NCBI RefSeq assembly: GCF_937616625.2
Contig: NC_065571.1
Span: 5,396,501-5,460,500, forward strand
DNA: 64,000 nt
Source of the DNA: Mercurialis annua
Taxonomy: Eukaryota > Streptophyta > Magnoliopsida > Malpighiales > Euphorbiaceae
Direction: 5' to 3'
The translations under genes were made by a program, and so were the position numbers. Of the stretch, positions 23,817-37,400 are shown in pieces. A model generated the notes under the pieces. The model did not search any database. It saw nothing but the letters and a program-made list of their open reading frames with translations, and had not been told where the DNA came from. Within the stretch, counting starts at the first letter, position 1. Each line of letters starts with the position of its first letter.

Positions 23817-26800
23817 AAGGTGGTATGGATTGTGGGAGAGAATCAGGTGGAGCAGGTACAGTGTTAATGCGGTTTGTGTGGCCTCATGGTGGTAGAAGTG
23901 TGTTCCTTAGTGGTTCTTTTGACAGGTGATAAATGCTCTAATTTGCTTTTGAATTTCTTGGGAGGTTTAATTTATGAGTTTTGATGGGAACTTAGGTTTT
24001 GAATTTGATTGGATGATGTATAATTGCAAGACATTTGTATGATGAGTTCTTTTGTTTTACTTGAATGTTTTATGTGAAGATGGACTAGGCTTGTTCCTAT
24101 GTCCCCGGTGGAAGGTTGTCCGACGGTATTTCAGGCCATTTGCAGTATAACACCCGGTTATCACCAGGTGTGTTGGTTTGCTTTAATCTGCTGTGGCTTT
24201 GGTAATTGTGAGTTTGTGTTGCTGTCATGCTCAATCATACTTACATGTGCGCATGATGTGGAATGTCGAATTTGTTAATCAAGTCTAAATGTTGTGGTCT
24301 AGTGCAATGGTGAATTTGTTAATTTAATGGGAAGTTTTTCTTTAACGTTTGTGTTCAACCTTTGATCCTTTCTGCTGATAGGAAGCTTGAAGAACTTGGA
24401 ATGATTTGATTTATGAAAACATGCGACTCTGAATATCATATGCTGTTAGCAATGTATTTTATTTTCTTATTTTACATTGCATGTATAGTCTTTGGTGTCA
24501 TGATATATTACGATATTTTATTATGCAGTACAAATTTTTTGTTGATGGAGAATGGCGGCATGATGAGCGCCAACCATGCTCAACAAGTGAATATGGGGTA
24601 GTGAACACAGTTCTATTCACCGGGGAAACCAATTACAATTCTGTCATAGGTCAGGAGATGCCATTGGGCATGGAACTGGACAATGAAACTTTTAGACGTG
24701 TGGTAAGTGTGAGTTCCATTTAATTGTAATCCTGATCCACAAATTTATTTTTTTCTCTTACTTCCACGACCAATTATATGCATCGATGGTTTTTTTTTTT
24801 CAATTGTAAACATGCTCAAGCCTTTTTATTTTGTGTATGTTCTGTTGTGTTCAAAGTTTTCCCTATTTACAAGACTATCGTTTATAAATGCAGGTCCATG
24901 TATCAGATGGCACAGTGGGTGACGTTCTACCGAGGATATCAGAGGCTGATTTACAGGTCTCTCGTCATCGTATTTCTGTATTTTTGTCCACACAGACTGC
25001 ATATGAGTTACTACCCCAGTCAGGCAAGGTCTGGATATTTGTCCAATTGTTTATATCGTGAGAAAGAGTTTCATTGTTTGATCTTGATGTATGTGGTGCA
25101 TTACATCCTGATTCTCCTAACTATAACTACAGGTTGTCGCCTTGGATGTTGATGTACCGGTAAAGCAAGCATTTCATATATTACATGAGCAGGTACATTA
25201 CCTTTTTTTTTACGGAGACAGAATTTCGATGAATATGTATTTGACTGTATTTCAGTCCTATAATTTTTTAGAAATGAGAAGCCACTGAGAACAGGGAAAC
25301 CGATCCTTTATTCTCTTTGCAAAACACACATTTATATGCACAACACTCTGATTAATACAGAAACTGCTCTTTCACATTCTAATTGAAAACTATTGTGAAA
25401 TATTTGCTCGAATGCTAATAGACAGTAATTGTCAGTTTCTGTAGTTATTGGCCTCATTTAGTTTTCTTGGCAATATAATATCATTTTGTTATTTGTCAAA
25501 ATCCGCTTTTTGGTAGGTTATCTTTATAGGGTTTGTCATCTTATAATCTTTCCTTTGTTGGTGAATGGTGCTGGTCATGCATATTACTTGTTGCTGATGA
25601 CAATTTGGGTATACATTTCTTCTGAGTTAAGTTGTTTCCAGGGCATCTCCACGGCTCCTCTTTGGGACTTTAGCAAGGGCCAATTTACTGGAATGCTTAG
25701 TGCCTCAGATTTCATCCTAATTTTGACAGAGGTATGTTCATGTGAAATCAAGATCCCTTTTCCTGGTGAGTTTCTTTTCATATATACAAATATTCTGCTT
25801 CTTACGGTCATTGATCTTAAACTTGCGTGCATTATTTCCAAAGTTGCTTTTTTAAGCAGAATGCTGTATCTGGAGTTCTTCCCCTTTTTTGTTCGTCTAC
25901 CTAACTACCTTTTTACTTTGCTTTTGGAACTTTCTTTCTACTGTAATACTCTGTTTTTAAATTGAATCAATGTGTTAAGACATTAGGATAAGAGGTACAT
26001 CAACTGAAATACGTTTCTGATTTCTTTCTGTTTTTGTTTTTCATGTCCTTTCTACTTGCAGCTTGGGAAGCATGGGTCAAATTTAACAGAGGAAGAGCTT
26101 GCTACTCACACCATATCTGCCTGGAAGGAGGGAAAAGCATATATGAATAGACAAATTGATGGACATGGGAGGGCTTTACCAAGACATCTCGTCCATGTGA
26201 GTGATCTTTGTTGTGCATGTCTCCCGTTTTTATGTCCCACTGATATTTGTATTGATTGACTAGTTGATTATAATTATTCCTCATGAATTATTTTGTAGTC
26301 TCTAATTTTTAGAAATCATCATGTGTGTTTTACTGTAAAAAACAAATTTCTTGTGCGGAGAGCTCTTGTTAACTGACCAATGTGTGCTCACTAATTGTGC
26401 TAGACTGGGCCATATGATAACTTGAAAGATGTTGCTTTGAGAATATTGCAAAATGAGGTGGCTACCATACCCATTATCCATTCATCTTCAGAAGATGGCT
26501 CATTTCCTCAGCTCCTGCATCTTGCTTCACTCTCAGGAATACTTAAATGTAAGTTTTCTTATCGGTGTTCTGTCAACTTGTACGTCATTTTTACTAACTG
26601 AAGGACATTAATTTCCAGGTGTATGCAGGTATTTTAGCCATTGTTCTGGCACCTTGCCCATACTTCAGCTGCCGATTTCTGCAATTCCATTAGGTACATG
26701 GGTTCCAAAGATTGGAGAGTCTAATAGACGTCCTCTGGCAATGTTGAGACCCAGTGCTTCACTTAGTTCAGCTTTGAACTTATTGATTCAAGGTATGCTT

Positions 26801-28438
26801 CTGGTTTTATCAAGTGCTTAGAAATTGAAGTTATTATTAATGGCGAAGCTGTCGTGCATGATTAAACAAGTTGAGATCTCACTATTATTTAATCTTTGAT
26901 AAGCACCTTTAGATTATATGATCAATAGTGAAAATATTCTAATTGTTGCCGTGATAAATTGCCATCCTGTGGTGAACAAAGTCTGGACATGGTTAAATAG
27001 GTCTCCCGGAACAAACTTTGTAGATTTCTCAAATATCTACTCGGTCCATTTACTTGTTTTGAAAGGGCCCTTATGACTCAATGGACATTGCATACTAGGA
27101 ATTTGCATTAAATACATTAAATGCTCCTTGTTCAGATGGTATTCTCTTTATCTTAGTAAATATTTATTTTGATTTGTGGGGACCCTGTTACTGCAGTAGG
27201 ATTGCTGGCGGCTTTTGCTCGAGTCTCTTGATACCTCATGAGCAGAACTTTTGATTATAGGTTTTTGGAAGGAGCAAAGAGATTTTATTAATAAGTTATT
27301 CGTGATGTTTAGCTTAATGAATAGGACTAGTAATATTATCATTCTTCAAAGGGATAGCTTTTTATGGTTTGGGAAATTGCATGATGATATGCATAAGTAA
27401 TGCTTCCTTATTTGCGGATCCTTAGCGTCTTGAGTTCTGAATTGCCTTGTTTTTTGCAGCTCAAGTAAGTTCAATACCAATAGTTGATGATAATGACTCT
27501 TTACTAGATGTCTATTGCCGGAGGTAAATAGTTTGCCTGTGCATAATATGGCTGTATTCAGAGTTCAAATTTCCAATTTTATCTAAATTGCTGATAATTT
27601 TAAATTTTCTGAACAGTGATATAACTGCTTTGGCAAAAGACAGAGTATACACTCACATTAATATTAATGAAATGACTATTCATCAGGTACTGCTATTTCT
27701 TTCTCAATATTAGTGATATAACTGCTTTACTAGATGTTTCATTCTCTCTGAGACTTCACCAAGCTACTTTACAGTCTACTCGAGCTAATTTGAAAGCGAC
27801 AATTTCAACGTTTAGATACTTTTATATTCCCTAATAGTTGCTCTGTTGGACTTGATTAGTTAAAAAACTGATTTGAATAGTGATACTCTTGAGAGTTTCC
27901 GGATGGGAGTAATGTAGGTGATTTCTGTATGCACCCTTCTAAAATGCTGCAGAATTGCATTGTCTTCTGAAAGGACCTTAGGCTGTAGAATTTAGTGGGG
28001 ATTTCTGAAATTTGTAATATTTTCAACTTGAACATGGTAAAGCTCATAAAAAGTCCTAAACATCAATTACTGTTCGACCTTTTTGGTTCATTTCATTGAA
28101 ACGACAACCTTATTTAATTTTACTGCTCGAGTTGGGCTTATAGGCTTTGCAATTGGGACAAGACTCCTACTCTCCATACGAAGTAAGGGGTCAGAGATGT
28201 CAAATGTGTTTGCGTTCCGATACATTGCATAAAGTAATGGAGCGATTGGCAAACTCAGGTGATTTAAATTTCTGTTTAAAATTTAAACCAGCGCCTTTTG
28301 TAGAAATCCAGATACTAAACTGACGGTTCTTAATTATGAGTTTCAGGTGTTAGACGGCTTGTGATAGTGGAGGCTGGAAGTAAGCGTGTAGAAGGTATTA
28401 TTACACTGAGCGACGTCTTCAAGTTCTTGCTCGGATAG
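23817..28438 (+). CDS. SNF4: SNF4, SnRK1 beta-gamma regulatory subunit
   Basis: Gamma-type subunit of the plant energy-sensor kinase SnRK1, active in low-energy signalling. Thirteen coding exons: 23817-23925, 24080-24167, 24529-24702, 24894-25028, 25133-25192, 25642-25731, 26062-26196, 26404-26548, 26629-26792, 27470-27523, 27617-27686, 28144-28258, 28347-28438, giving 476 aa (Arabidopsis SNF4 is about 487). The N-terminal CBM48 (residues about 20-95) shows [33 protein letters not shown] and GVVNTVLF. Four CBS motifs follow in two Bateman modules, for example [19 protein letters not shown] (CBS1), IPIIHS (CBS2), [16 protein letters not shown] (CBS3) and [20 protein letters not shown] (CBS4). 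The CBM48-CBS fusion is specific to plant SNF4. The start ATG opens the conserved MFAEGG-type N-terminus. The gene looks intact. Confidence 0.96.
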
Positions 28439-29416
28439 TTCAAAGGGGACTAACTGCAGAAGGGTATTATTTACTCGAAAGAGATTGTGCAGTGATATCG
28501 AAACTCCTAGCAACGGCATGTTGTATTTTAAAATCTCCTGCCTTGTTTCAAGGAGAAACCGTTATTTTCGATTCGTATTGGCCTCATACTTGGTTGCCTA
28601 TTATATGAATTATTTCTAGGCTAAAAGATGAGGGGCATAGAATTTCGGAGCTGATTCTCTTCCGATTCCTAAGCTGTCGTTTTTGTTAGCGGAGGAGAAG
28701 CTTAATCTGAGCCATCTCATGTAAATTTTTATGTAAGTTAGCGGGACGGGGCATGTAATAGCTGTATGCTTCACTGCTGCTGCTAAAATAGAAAAAGAAA
28801 AGAGATGGGGAAGAGGAACATGAAATCAATAGTTTCTCTCATATTAGGCTGTGATTGGTATTTTAGGAAATTTAATCAACTTGTAACTTTCTCTTTTGGT
28901 CTTTTTTTTCCCTTTAATTGATGTGTTATCCTCATTGGAGTTCTATATTAACAACAGAGAGCTTCAATCTGTTCCTATTACTGCACATCAGGCTCATTAG
29001 AAAAAATCAGAATCTGAGGCAAGGTTTCTAAATGACAGATTTGGAAATAAATCTCTAATTAATAAAATCATTTGTTGAATTCAATTTTCTTTTCAAGTGT
29101 ATAACCGTCTTTTATTATACTTTCGGCGGTCACCGTGTGCTTTATGCAATCGATTAGATCATATAGACATTCCAATTCTTTTAACGTAACATAAATTATC
29201 GAAAAGATCTCGGAGACCCACCAAAGGATAAAAGTTAGGATCTTTTAAAAAATAGAATCATATTCGAAGAGTATATAACTGCATAGGTAAGCTCATACTA
29301 ACCGGTCAATTCGGGATTTTTTTTTGGGAGGTATCGGGAAGGGATCGGAATGTAATAATATCAGATACAGAAAAGAAGTTTATTTATTGATTCAAATGTA
29401 GTAGATGGTATTCAGG
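28439..29416. other. SNF4 3' UTR and intergenic spacer
   Basis: The 3' UTR probably extends to about 28950. The rest is spacer up to the promoter of the next gene. No further gene seen. Confidence 0.5.
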
Positions 29417-29507
29417 AACCCTAAACATTTTTTATAATATTAAAACAAAAAATAACCTCTTGGGACAATTATTTTTATGGAAATTTACTTAAAATTGGAA
29501 CCCTAAT
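29417..29507 (+). promoter_or_regulatory. Two telo-box-like motifs upstream of the Lys-rich gene
   Basis: AACCCTAAA at 29417-29425 and AACCCTAAT at 29499-29507 lie about 200 and 115 bp before the ATG. Plant telo-boxes (AAACCCTAA-like) are frequent in promoters of ribosomal-protein and ribosome-biogenesis genes. A CGACGTCG palindrome lies nearby at about 29552-29560. The motifs are short, so the functional reading is inference. Confidence 0.4.
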
Positions 29508-29620
29508 CTAAAACACGAACAGTTTTCAAAAGCAACAATACAGACCAGGACGACGTCGTTTAGAGAAAAGAAACAGAAAACCGAAGTCTTGACAGAAATT
29601 GGTAGCAAGAAGAGAGAGAG

Positions 29621-30920
29621 ATGGAAGGGCTAAGTGAAGAAGATAGAAAAGCTTTAAGAGGCAGCAAATTCGCTCCTCTTCCTCCTTCCAAACAACAACC
29701 CAGGTTTCTTTTTTTCATTTTATTTCTTTTGGATCCTTAATCACTTGCAAATCATAATTTAATTTCTTTTATAATTAGGGGTTTTGTTTATTGATTTATT
29801 GATCTTTAGGGTTTACATTTTTTATAGATTGGCTCATCCAGGTGGTCCATTAAAGACAAATAAAGCAGCAGCACTTGCCAAATTTCTCGAGAGAAAACTT
29901 CAAGACCCTAATGGTTTATCCTCCATCAATCCTGATCTTGTTGAATTGGCCGTCAAGAACGCCAAACATTCCGTCTCTTCCAGTAATCCATTTTCCCTCT
30001 TTTTATTATTATGGTTGATGTTCTAGGTTGCTCCGAAATGGAAATGCCGAAAATGTAAAAATGATATCTGTTTTTATAAGGATAGGTTGTAGATATAGAG
30101 TTTCGGAGTTTCATGAGCGATTTTTGTAAATAGAAATGAAATGTGGGTTATTCCAAAGGTTTCCGTGGAACATAGGTTCTAGTATGTATAGTTTAACTTG
30201 CTGGTTATTGCATTTAAGTATGTCGCAATTTGCTTTCTTTTGGAAATATAGTTACTGATTAGTCAGTATGATCTTAAATTATTGCTGCTGATTGTTATTT
30301 TGGCTGAGGTAATTTGTCGATCTCATTATGCTATCGTTTTTCTTGTTTAATTTCTTGGCTTGTCATGTATTCTTTGAACATGATGCTACTTCCTCTTTCA
30401 TTCAGTCAAATTTACAGTATAGTTTGCTATTTTTAGTGTTTTTTGGATGGCTATTTAAGGCTATAGCTATTATTGGATTTGCAAGTTGCAACTGGTTTTT
30501 TGTTTCTTACTATGGTTGTCATATGTTAATCAGGTGGCACCTCAAAATCTGGAACAACTATTATTCATCATGTAGCTTCATTTGGTGACTCTGATCCTGA
30601 GGTGCGCCGATTAATATTTATATTATTCGTCTTTCAACAAGATGTCGTCTGATGTTTTTTCTTGAGCAATTACCTTATTTTCCGATACATTTTGCAGGAC
30701 TCTGCTGAAAATGGGAAAGTGTTGCTGAAAAAACAGAAAAGGAAGAAGAAAAGGCGAAAGAAAAATAAAAAACAGAAGGTTGGTTCCTGATCCTACTGTT
30801 ATTTATTTTGGTCGTATATATAGCAAACAATTGATTGGTAATTAAGTATTTGTGCTGCAGATAGTGAATGATAGTGAAGATGTAAAGTTGAAGACGACTA
30901 AAAAGAAGATGAAATTTTGA
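29621..30920 (+). CDS. Small Lys-rich conserved plant protein of unknown function
   Basis: Five exons (29621-29703, 29828-29982, 30534-30601, 30698-30778, 30861-30920) join in frame to 148 aa. The N-terminal part begins MEGLSEEDRKALRGSKFAPL. It continues with RLAHPGGPLKTNKAAALAKF and LERKLQ, which look conserved and structured. The C-terminal third is strongly basic (KKQKRKKKRRKKNKKQK, ending KKKMKF), which suggests nuclear or nucleolar localisation. I do not recognise a named domain. The basic tail and telo-box-like promoter motifs would fit a ribosome-biogenesis or nucleolar role, but this is inference. All splice sites are GT-AG. It converges on ALY, with 529 bp between the two stop codons. 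Confidence 0.85.
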
Positions 30921-31449
30921 CCTGTTATTACCTGGGAGATTGTCACAGCACACAAGGGTACAATATATTCAACAAATTGAATAGGTAGGAATTTGTAATT
31001 GATCGTCATAGTTCAAACTAAAATCTGTTCGAGCATGAAATTTTAGTACACCAGTTTATTTTTGATAGTTGAGTAATGAACCAATTTGTTCATTGTTGTT
31101 TGATATAGATGCTTGTATTCATGTCTCGAGATATGAACTGGGACTGCGAGTGATGGCTTAGAGCTTAAAATTGTAATTGAAATCTTGGCTATGCGAAATC
31201 GACATGCTTTGAAATATTATTGACAGTCACTTTTAATGGCACATAGAATAAGATGTGGCTAATTATTGTATTCAGAGCAGTATTCGTGGTATTTCAGTAC
31301 ATGTACAGATCCCTGTGTAAGATTAAGAAACAGGATATAAATGGGGGATTTGGGAATATATCTCTGATTCAGGTGGCTGGGGCCGCTTGATTATATGGTA
31401 CATTTTACAAGGAAAAATAACAATAAAAAAAGCGCAACTATTTTATGAG
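30921..31449. other. Shared 3' region between convergent genes
   Basis: 529 bp between the stop of the Lys-rich gene (+) and the stop of ALY (-). It must hold both 3' UTRs, so overlapping antisense transcript ends are possible. No other gene. Confidence 0.5.
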
Positions 31450-34400
31450 CTATGTTGGTATGAGAGCTAATATCTGACTTCTAATAATCCCCATGCATTT
31501 CTGAATATCAGCATATATTGGGAGGTTCTGTGAACAACATGGCTTTAAACTTGTAACTGCAGAATCTAGTACTTGTGCAACATCACTCGGCGGAAATTGT
31601 CTTTCTGTACATTTCTGCATTTTGTTTTACGACGATAATCAGAATCCAAAAATGCTCTGTTGCCTAATAATGAACAGAAATTGTACAAAGAAGAATATTC
31701 TATTTATATCTGGAAAACATGAAACTAACCTGAATCATGAGCAAAGTAGCTACACATTGTGTTATTAGTTCAGAAGGAATCCGCTCTTCATTTGCATCGG
31801 ACATTTGGTCCAATCCATTCACAAGGGATTGACTACTTGCTCCCGCATTAACATTGCAGGAACTCGACTGATCCTGAGCGGCAACAGTGCTAGGAACTGA
31901 ATTTGGAGGGGTAGAAGTTTGCGCGACCGGTGCACTTAAGCCACCTGTTGAAAGTTTGTTATTTACAAAATCGATAGCCTCTTCCATACTCTTGACGTTG
32001 CTCCCCTCCTTTTTCAATGATGATACCGCCTGAAAGAGTTATCAGTCAGAGAAAATCCTTCATGAGAACTGAGAAAGAAAGGAAAAAAAAGGAAAATGAA
32101 AATCAGATGTAGGGATGGCAATGCAGAGGGGCAGGGTTGGGTTTTTGCAGGGAATATCTATCCTTTATCCCCGCCACTTTAATGGGGATTTTATTAAAGT
32201 TATTTTAATATTTAATGTTATTTGAGGCATGAAATTTTGAATATGTTCATGATTTGCATATCAATGATATAAAATTAGAAATGAGGAGAGTTCTTTTTGA
32301 AAGAGAATAGAAACACATTTCATTTATTTTTAAACACTAAGGAGTTATATATGCATGAAGATTTACTTCTATTTAATCACATTTATGGTTTAATATGTTT
32401 TATATTATTATTACAGCTTCAACTTGCACATAATTAATATTATAAAGATATTATGAAATAATTAATCTAGGAATTTAAATATTTTTTTAAAAAAAGTTTA
32501 GCAATTTAAGTTTGGTATTTATCATTTGAAATTAATTATCCCACATTATTATGTATATTATAAAGAGAATATATCTTTTAACATTTTAATTAAATAAAAC
32601 TTTTTAATGCCCAATAACTTAATAAGTATTAAGATGAGTTAAATTTATATATCAAACTTTACAATTTATAGGAATTTGTATTTATATAAAAATTCGGGAA
32701 CAAAATAGGGATCCTCACAGAGTGGGGTGTCCCTCTCCCTGTCCCCAAACCCATCCCTTCCACCACAGGGTAAAGTTCAGGGATTCCACGCCACCATTTA
32801 GGGCGGATTCCTGTGGGGAACAGAATTCCCTCCCTATTTCCATCCCTAATTAGATAGCCTTATTAATCTATTTTCAAGTCAGATAGAAGTATAGAAGAGA
32901 CATACTGAAACTTGGTATGCACATAGGGAGTTCAGAAGTCATCAATACCTGCATAGCTGCATCAACCATTGTCTGAGCTTTTGCTCTTGAACTTTCAACA
33001 ATTTCAACCACATGAGATCCAGATTCTTGGGTCTCATCTGCAGAACCATCAAAAGAAATACACTGTCCAACTGGTTCAGCCATACAAGTCGTGGGCTTAA
33101 AGCACAGTTGTGTGTGGTTTCCTTGATATGTGTTGCGCTGCCGCAAGGAAAAGAGAGCATATGAAACCTACACAAAGATGCGATCAAGTCAAGTTTTCTG
33201 CTAGCAATACAAATGGCAGAGAGATTGATGTTCAAAATTAGTCCACAATTTGACATGCCTGTTCATTGACTTCATTTAACTGCAAAAGTACAGCAGCGTA
33301 GTGCTTCTTAAATAGTTCAGAATCCTTTAGAGAATTTTCTCTATCATTTTGGTTCTTCACCTCGTCATTCATGCGCTTCAACTCAGACACCACAGCCTCC
33401 TGCAAATTCAAACATTCATCACTAATCCTTTGGATACTAGCAATTCAAATTTTACTTACTGGTGATCACATCACAATCCACTACCAAATAACACCACAAG
33501 TGAATTTTGAGACAGCAAACATTCTTATAGTAATAACTAGAATTGATTTTTTTTTGACAGAAATAACTAGAACTGATCAAAAGTGTCAAATGTGAATCTT
33601 TTCTTTTTTATAAAACATTGAGAAAACAAACATACAGATAAAATTCCTATTAAAGTAATCCAATGAAAACATAATTCCAGCAGCAGCAAGAGTCTAAAGG
33701 TTAGGCACATATCACTAAAGCATCATACCTTCTTGTCAAGAGCACGAGTCAGCTCAGAAAGTGCTCGAACGTCAGCATCCTTTGCTTCGATGTGTGCAAG
33801 AATAAGAGGTTGAGCATTGACAGCTTGGTGGTTAAGAATAGTGTCACCTGCTCCAATGCTAACATGTGTATTTGAATTTGCCGAACAGCCCTGAACCAGA
33901 AAGAATCAGTACTTGAAATGGAAAGGACTAACATCTAAAGTTATAACTTGCTAACATCTTAAGTTATAACTACATCTAGACTACTTGGATCAAATGCTTG
34001 ACCACAGCAGTTGCAGAATAAAATGGAATTCACCAGTCACATAGATTGATGTATCAAAAGAACAGCCACATAATAGAGTCAATTATAGAGCAGTATAGGA
34101 GATTCAGAGTCATAAACAAACAAAGGAAAAATGATCGTGTCAAGTTGATCTCAATTACAAAGCAGACACATGTTTATTAGAAAAAGTTGGCCTATTTTAA
34201 ATAAATCCAGTTCAGCAATGAAATTTTAACATGAGGCCTACGTAAGTAGACAGCATAAATTCAACAAATGTACATCTGCAAAGATATAGAGCATCCATTC
34301 GAAAGGTTAGTCTAATCCAAAACCTAAGTCAGGGCATTGACACATTCACAGTATCAACTTGAGCTAGTATTCCAGCATTTGACAAAAGAGAGTACATGGA

Positions 34401-37400
34401 TCTTCTCCAAGTAATGAGTTCAACGTGTAAAATGATCCTTAGCGATGTTCAGCTCAGAATGTCTTCAATGGTCATTAAAACTAACAATTAAATGAAGTTC
34501 CATAATCATAAATTATGTATTATATCCCAGAGACACTAACCCTTCCATGCTGCAATAAATTGCCAATGTGATGAGTTGAAGGGGAAGCATGCAGAAGATC
34601 ATCGGTGTTCTCCAGATTCTCACTGGGAGCAAATTTTATATATCCTTCCATTTTCCTTTCGGATGGTTGCCCATTCATTTTGAGCTCATTCATGTTCTCA
34701 ATGTATTTATTGAAAACATTCTGCCTACTAAGGGAAGCTGGGACGTTTTCCACTGGATTTAAGGGCATGCAATCAACGTCCTGAAACAGCATAGTTTGCA
34801 CTATGAGACTTGAAGAAAGAAGATAGTGCTATCAAAGCAAAATAGAAAGAAAAAAAAGGCCAAAATAGTTTCCTAAGAAGAGCAGAAATAAATGGCATGC
34901 ACTATGGGCTTTTTAATGCAAACGAACATAAGAAGGGAGTGCACATATAGATTCCGCTATGGCAAGGCCGGCCAGCCAAGAAGCAGTCCATTTCCAGCGG
35001 TTACAGTTCCGGTTATAACATATATTATTTTTTCCACCTGGCCGCCTCGTTTATATTAGAGTTATATTCGGGGAAATTAAAAGAAAGTTGTGACATAATA
35101 GCAATTGTTTTAATAAAGCATATACAGAGCAACAATTCATAGAACCAAAACCATCAGCATTTAGCCAATGAGGTTGTAGTCAAGTGGTAACTATTCCTAA
35201 GGGCATCAAGAGGAGCAGGGTCCGATTACTACCAGGGGAAGACTGCCCCCTATTGTGCAGCCAAAACCTTCAGCATTTAGCCAATGAGGTTGTAGTCAAG
35301 TGGTAACTATTCCTAAGGGCATCAAGAGGTGCAGGGTCCGATTACTGCCAGGGGAGGACTGCCCCCAATTGTGCAGTCCATCCAGATTTAGGCGTTTGCG
35401 TTCTTTCCTAGTAATAATAAAAAAAAACTCATCATTTAGATGTTAGGAACAATGGAAAATGAATACAAGGGATGTCCATCAGTGCAGCCTCTAAAGAGTC
35501 TAACAAACAAATGCCTCCACAGTTATAACACTGAATTATTAATGGTACGAATCTACTCATCTACAGTTTTGACAAAGTGCAATTTAAAAAAAACAGTTAA
35601 AATACAGTGATTGTTAGAATAAATTGAAAAATATTTCAAACAAAAACTGAATTACCGTGACAAATAAAACCCCTAGTTCAGGTTGGTCAAACTGAACACG
35701 GCACCTGTTATGATCTACAGTCAGTACACTTCCATCAAGAATCTCTCTTGTTCTGGGATGAAGCGCAATAATCCGCTGCCCAACTGACAAGGGTCTAGCC
35801 AAATCAGTTGGAAGTCCATCTCTGGTACCAGCACGAAGTTCTGTATAATGTTTTCTGACAGATTGTCGGTATTGATTAAGCTTCTCTTTTTCTTCCTTCA
35901 AGAATTGTTCTGAAAATCTCCGAGGTTTACCAAGGGAGCTGCATTGATGAGAAAGTTTAAATGAATGTTTAACGCTGAGATATTGAGAATCTCTAGAATA
36001 GCATAGCGTGAAATGTCAGTGCTACAAAGTACAAACCTTCTTATGACACCCCATTCAACACGAGTTAATCTTGGAATATGACCCAATCCAACATGATCCA
36101 GATATTCCACAAACTCCCTTTTAGCAAACCATGGGTAATCAATTGCACTGTAGAACCACTCAAAAATACACCATCTCCGAACTTGGTACCAGGACAGGCA
36201 ATTAGAAAGCTTTTTCTGCAATTGACAAAGATTAAATAATCAATCATAACCAAGGTTTCAAAAACAAAAGAACTGCATGAAAATATGAATGGGCATCGTG
36301 TGATCTAACCTGAAGACTCCGTGTGCTGTCTTTGAGTGAAGAATTGGCTGTATTGTATTGGCCATCTACAATATCCTCTGAAGACTGGATGTTTTTGTCA
36401 GTTAATGGTTTGGGTGGGTTTATCTTACGCCTGCTCCTCAATTTGGTAGGTAAGCTGAATTGTTTAGAAGATAATACTTGTACGGAAGATGGAGCTGAAT
36501 CATTCGACTCCTTTCCATGGTCAGTACTGGAGGTAAATTCTCGAGGTTTCACCAACTTCCCTTGTTTTTGGTATGTAGTATCACGGGACTGTTTTTCTTT
36601 GAATAGATTGACATCAACATCTGTGCCCTAAACCCAAGGGTTAACATAAGAATAAGATCAACAACAGAACTTAAAGGACAAGTAACTATATGTTTCCAAC
36701 AAAAGCCAGCAACATTCCCATAGTTTAAAGAGGTATAAAAAGAGTAGCAAAAGCAATCCAAATTGGATTACCAAACACAATAAATCATTTGCATGGCTAA
36801 AAATCAAACACAACTGCAAATTAAGATCTCTAGTGCAAGATAAAAAAGAAAGACATCAAGCCTGAAACCCTAACCACTTTATTGGAAAGTTATTGAGCAG
36901 AATGCATAAGGATATTATAAAGCTTAATTATAGAAACTAGGAAACAAAAAGAAAAATAACAGATAAAAGAAAAAGAAAATTAAGGGCCAACACCACAAAA
37001 TTGACAGAAATAAGATATTTATGACAATTAACAAAGAGCTTCTCAAAAAGTCAGAAGTTCATCAATGCATTTGGAGCTTATCTTTTTCATAAAAAAAAAT
37101 TGCAAGGAGACCGGTTTAAATAATAAAAAGGTGATAAACAAAAAACCCCACACACCTTGACCTTCAGAGTTTCACCCAAATGAGAATTGACACGCTCTTT
37201 AATTTTTAATCTCTGCAACTAAACAGCACCATTGAAATAGAGATTAATTCAAAAAAAAAGACTAAAGAAAGCAATAACACCGTCCCAAGAATTCTAAATG
37301 GAACAGATAAAAAAATAAACTTGCACCAGATAGAAGATGAATGAAGCCTTACCTTAAATGGCAGGAATCTCTTTCTCCTTTTCAATCCAGAGTTGCTTTC

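Noticed and set aside
25486..25965. 159-codon plus-strand frame within SNF4
   Set aside because: It spans intron, exon 6 and the next intron; only the part 25642-25731 is coding. The hydrophobic appearance comes from T-rich intron sequence.
35170..35345. Pair of tRNA genes
   Set aside because: Same reason: pol III boxes of a duplicated SINE, with an A-rich tail following and no cloverleaf.
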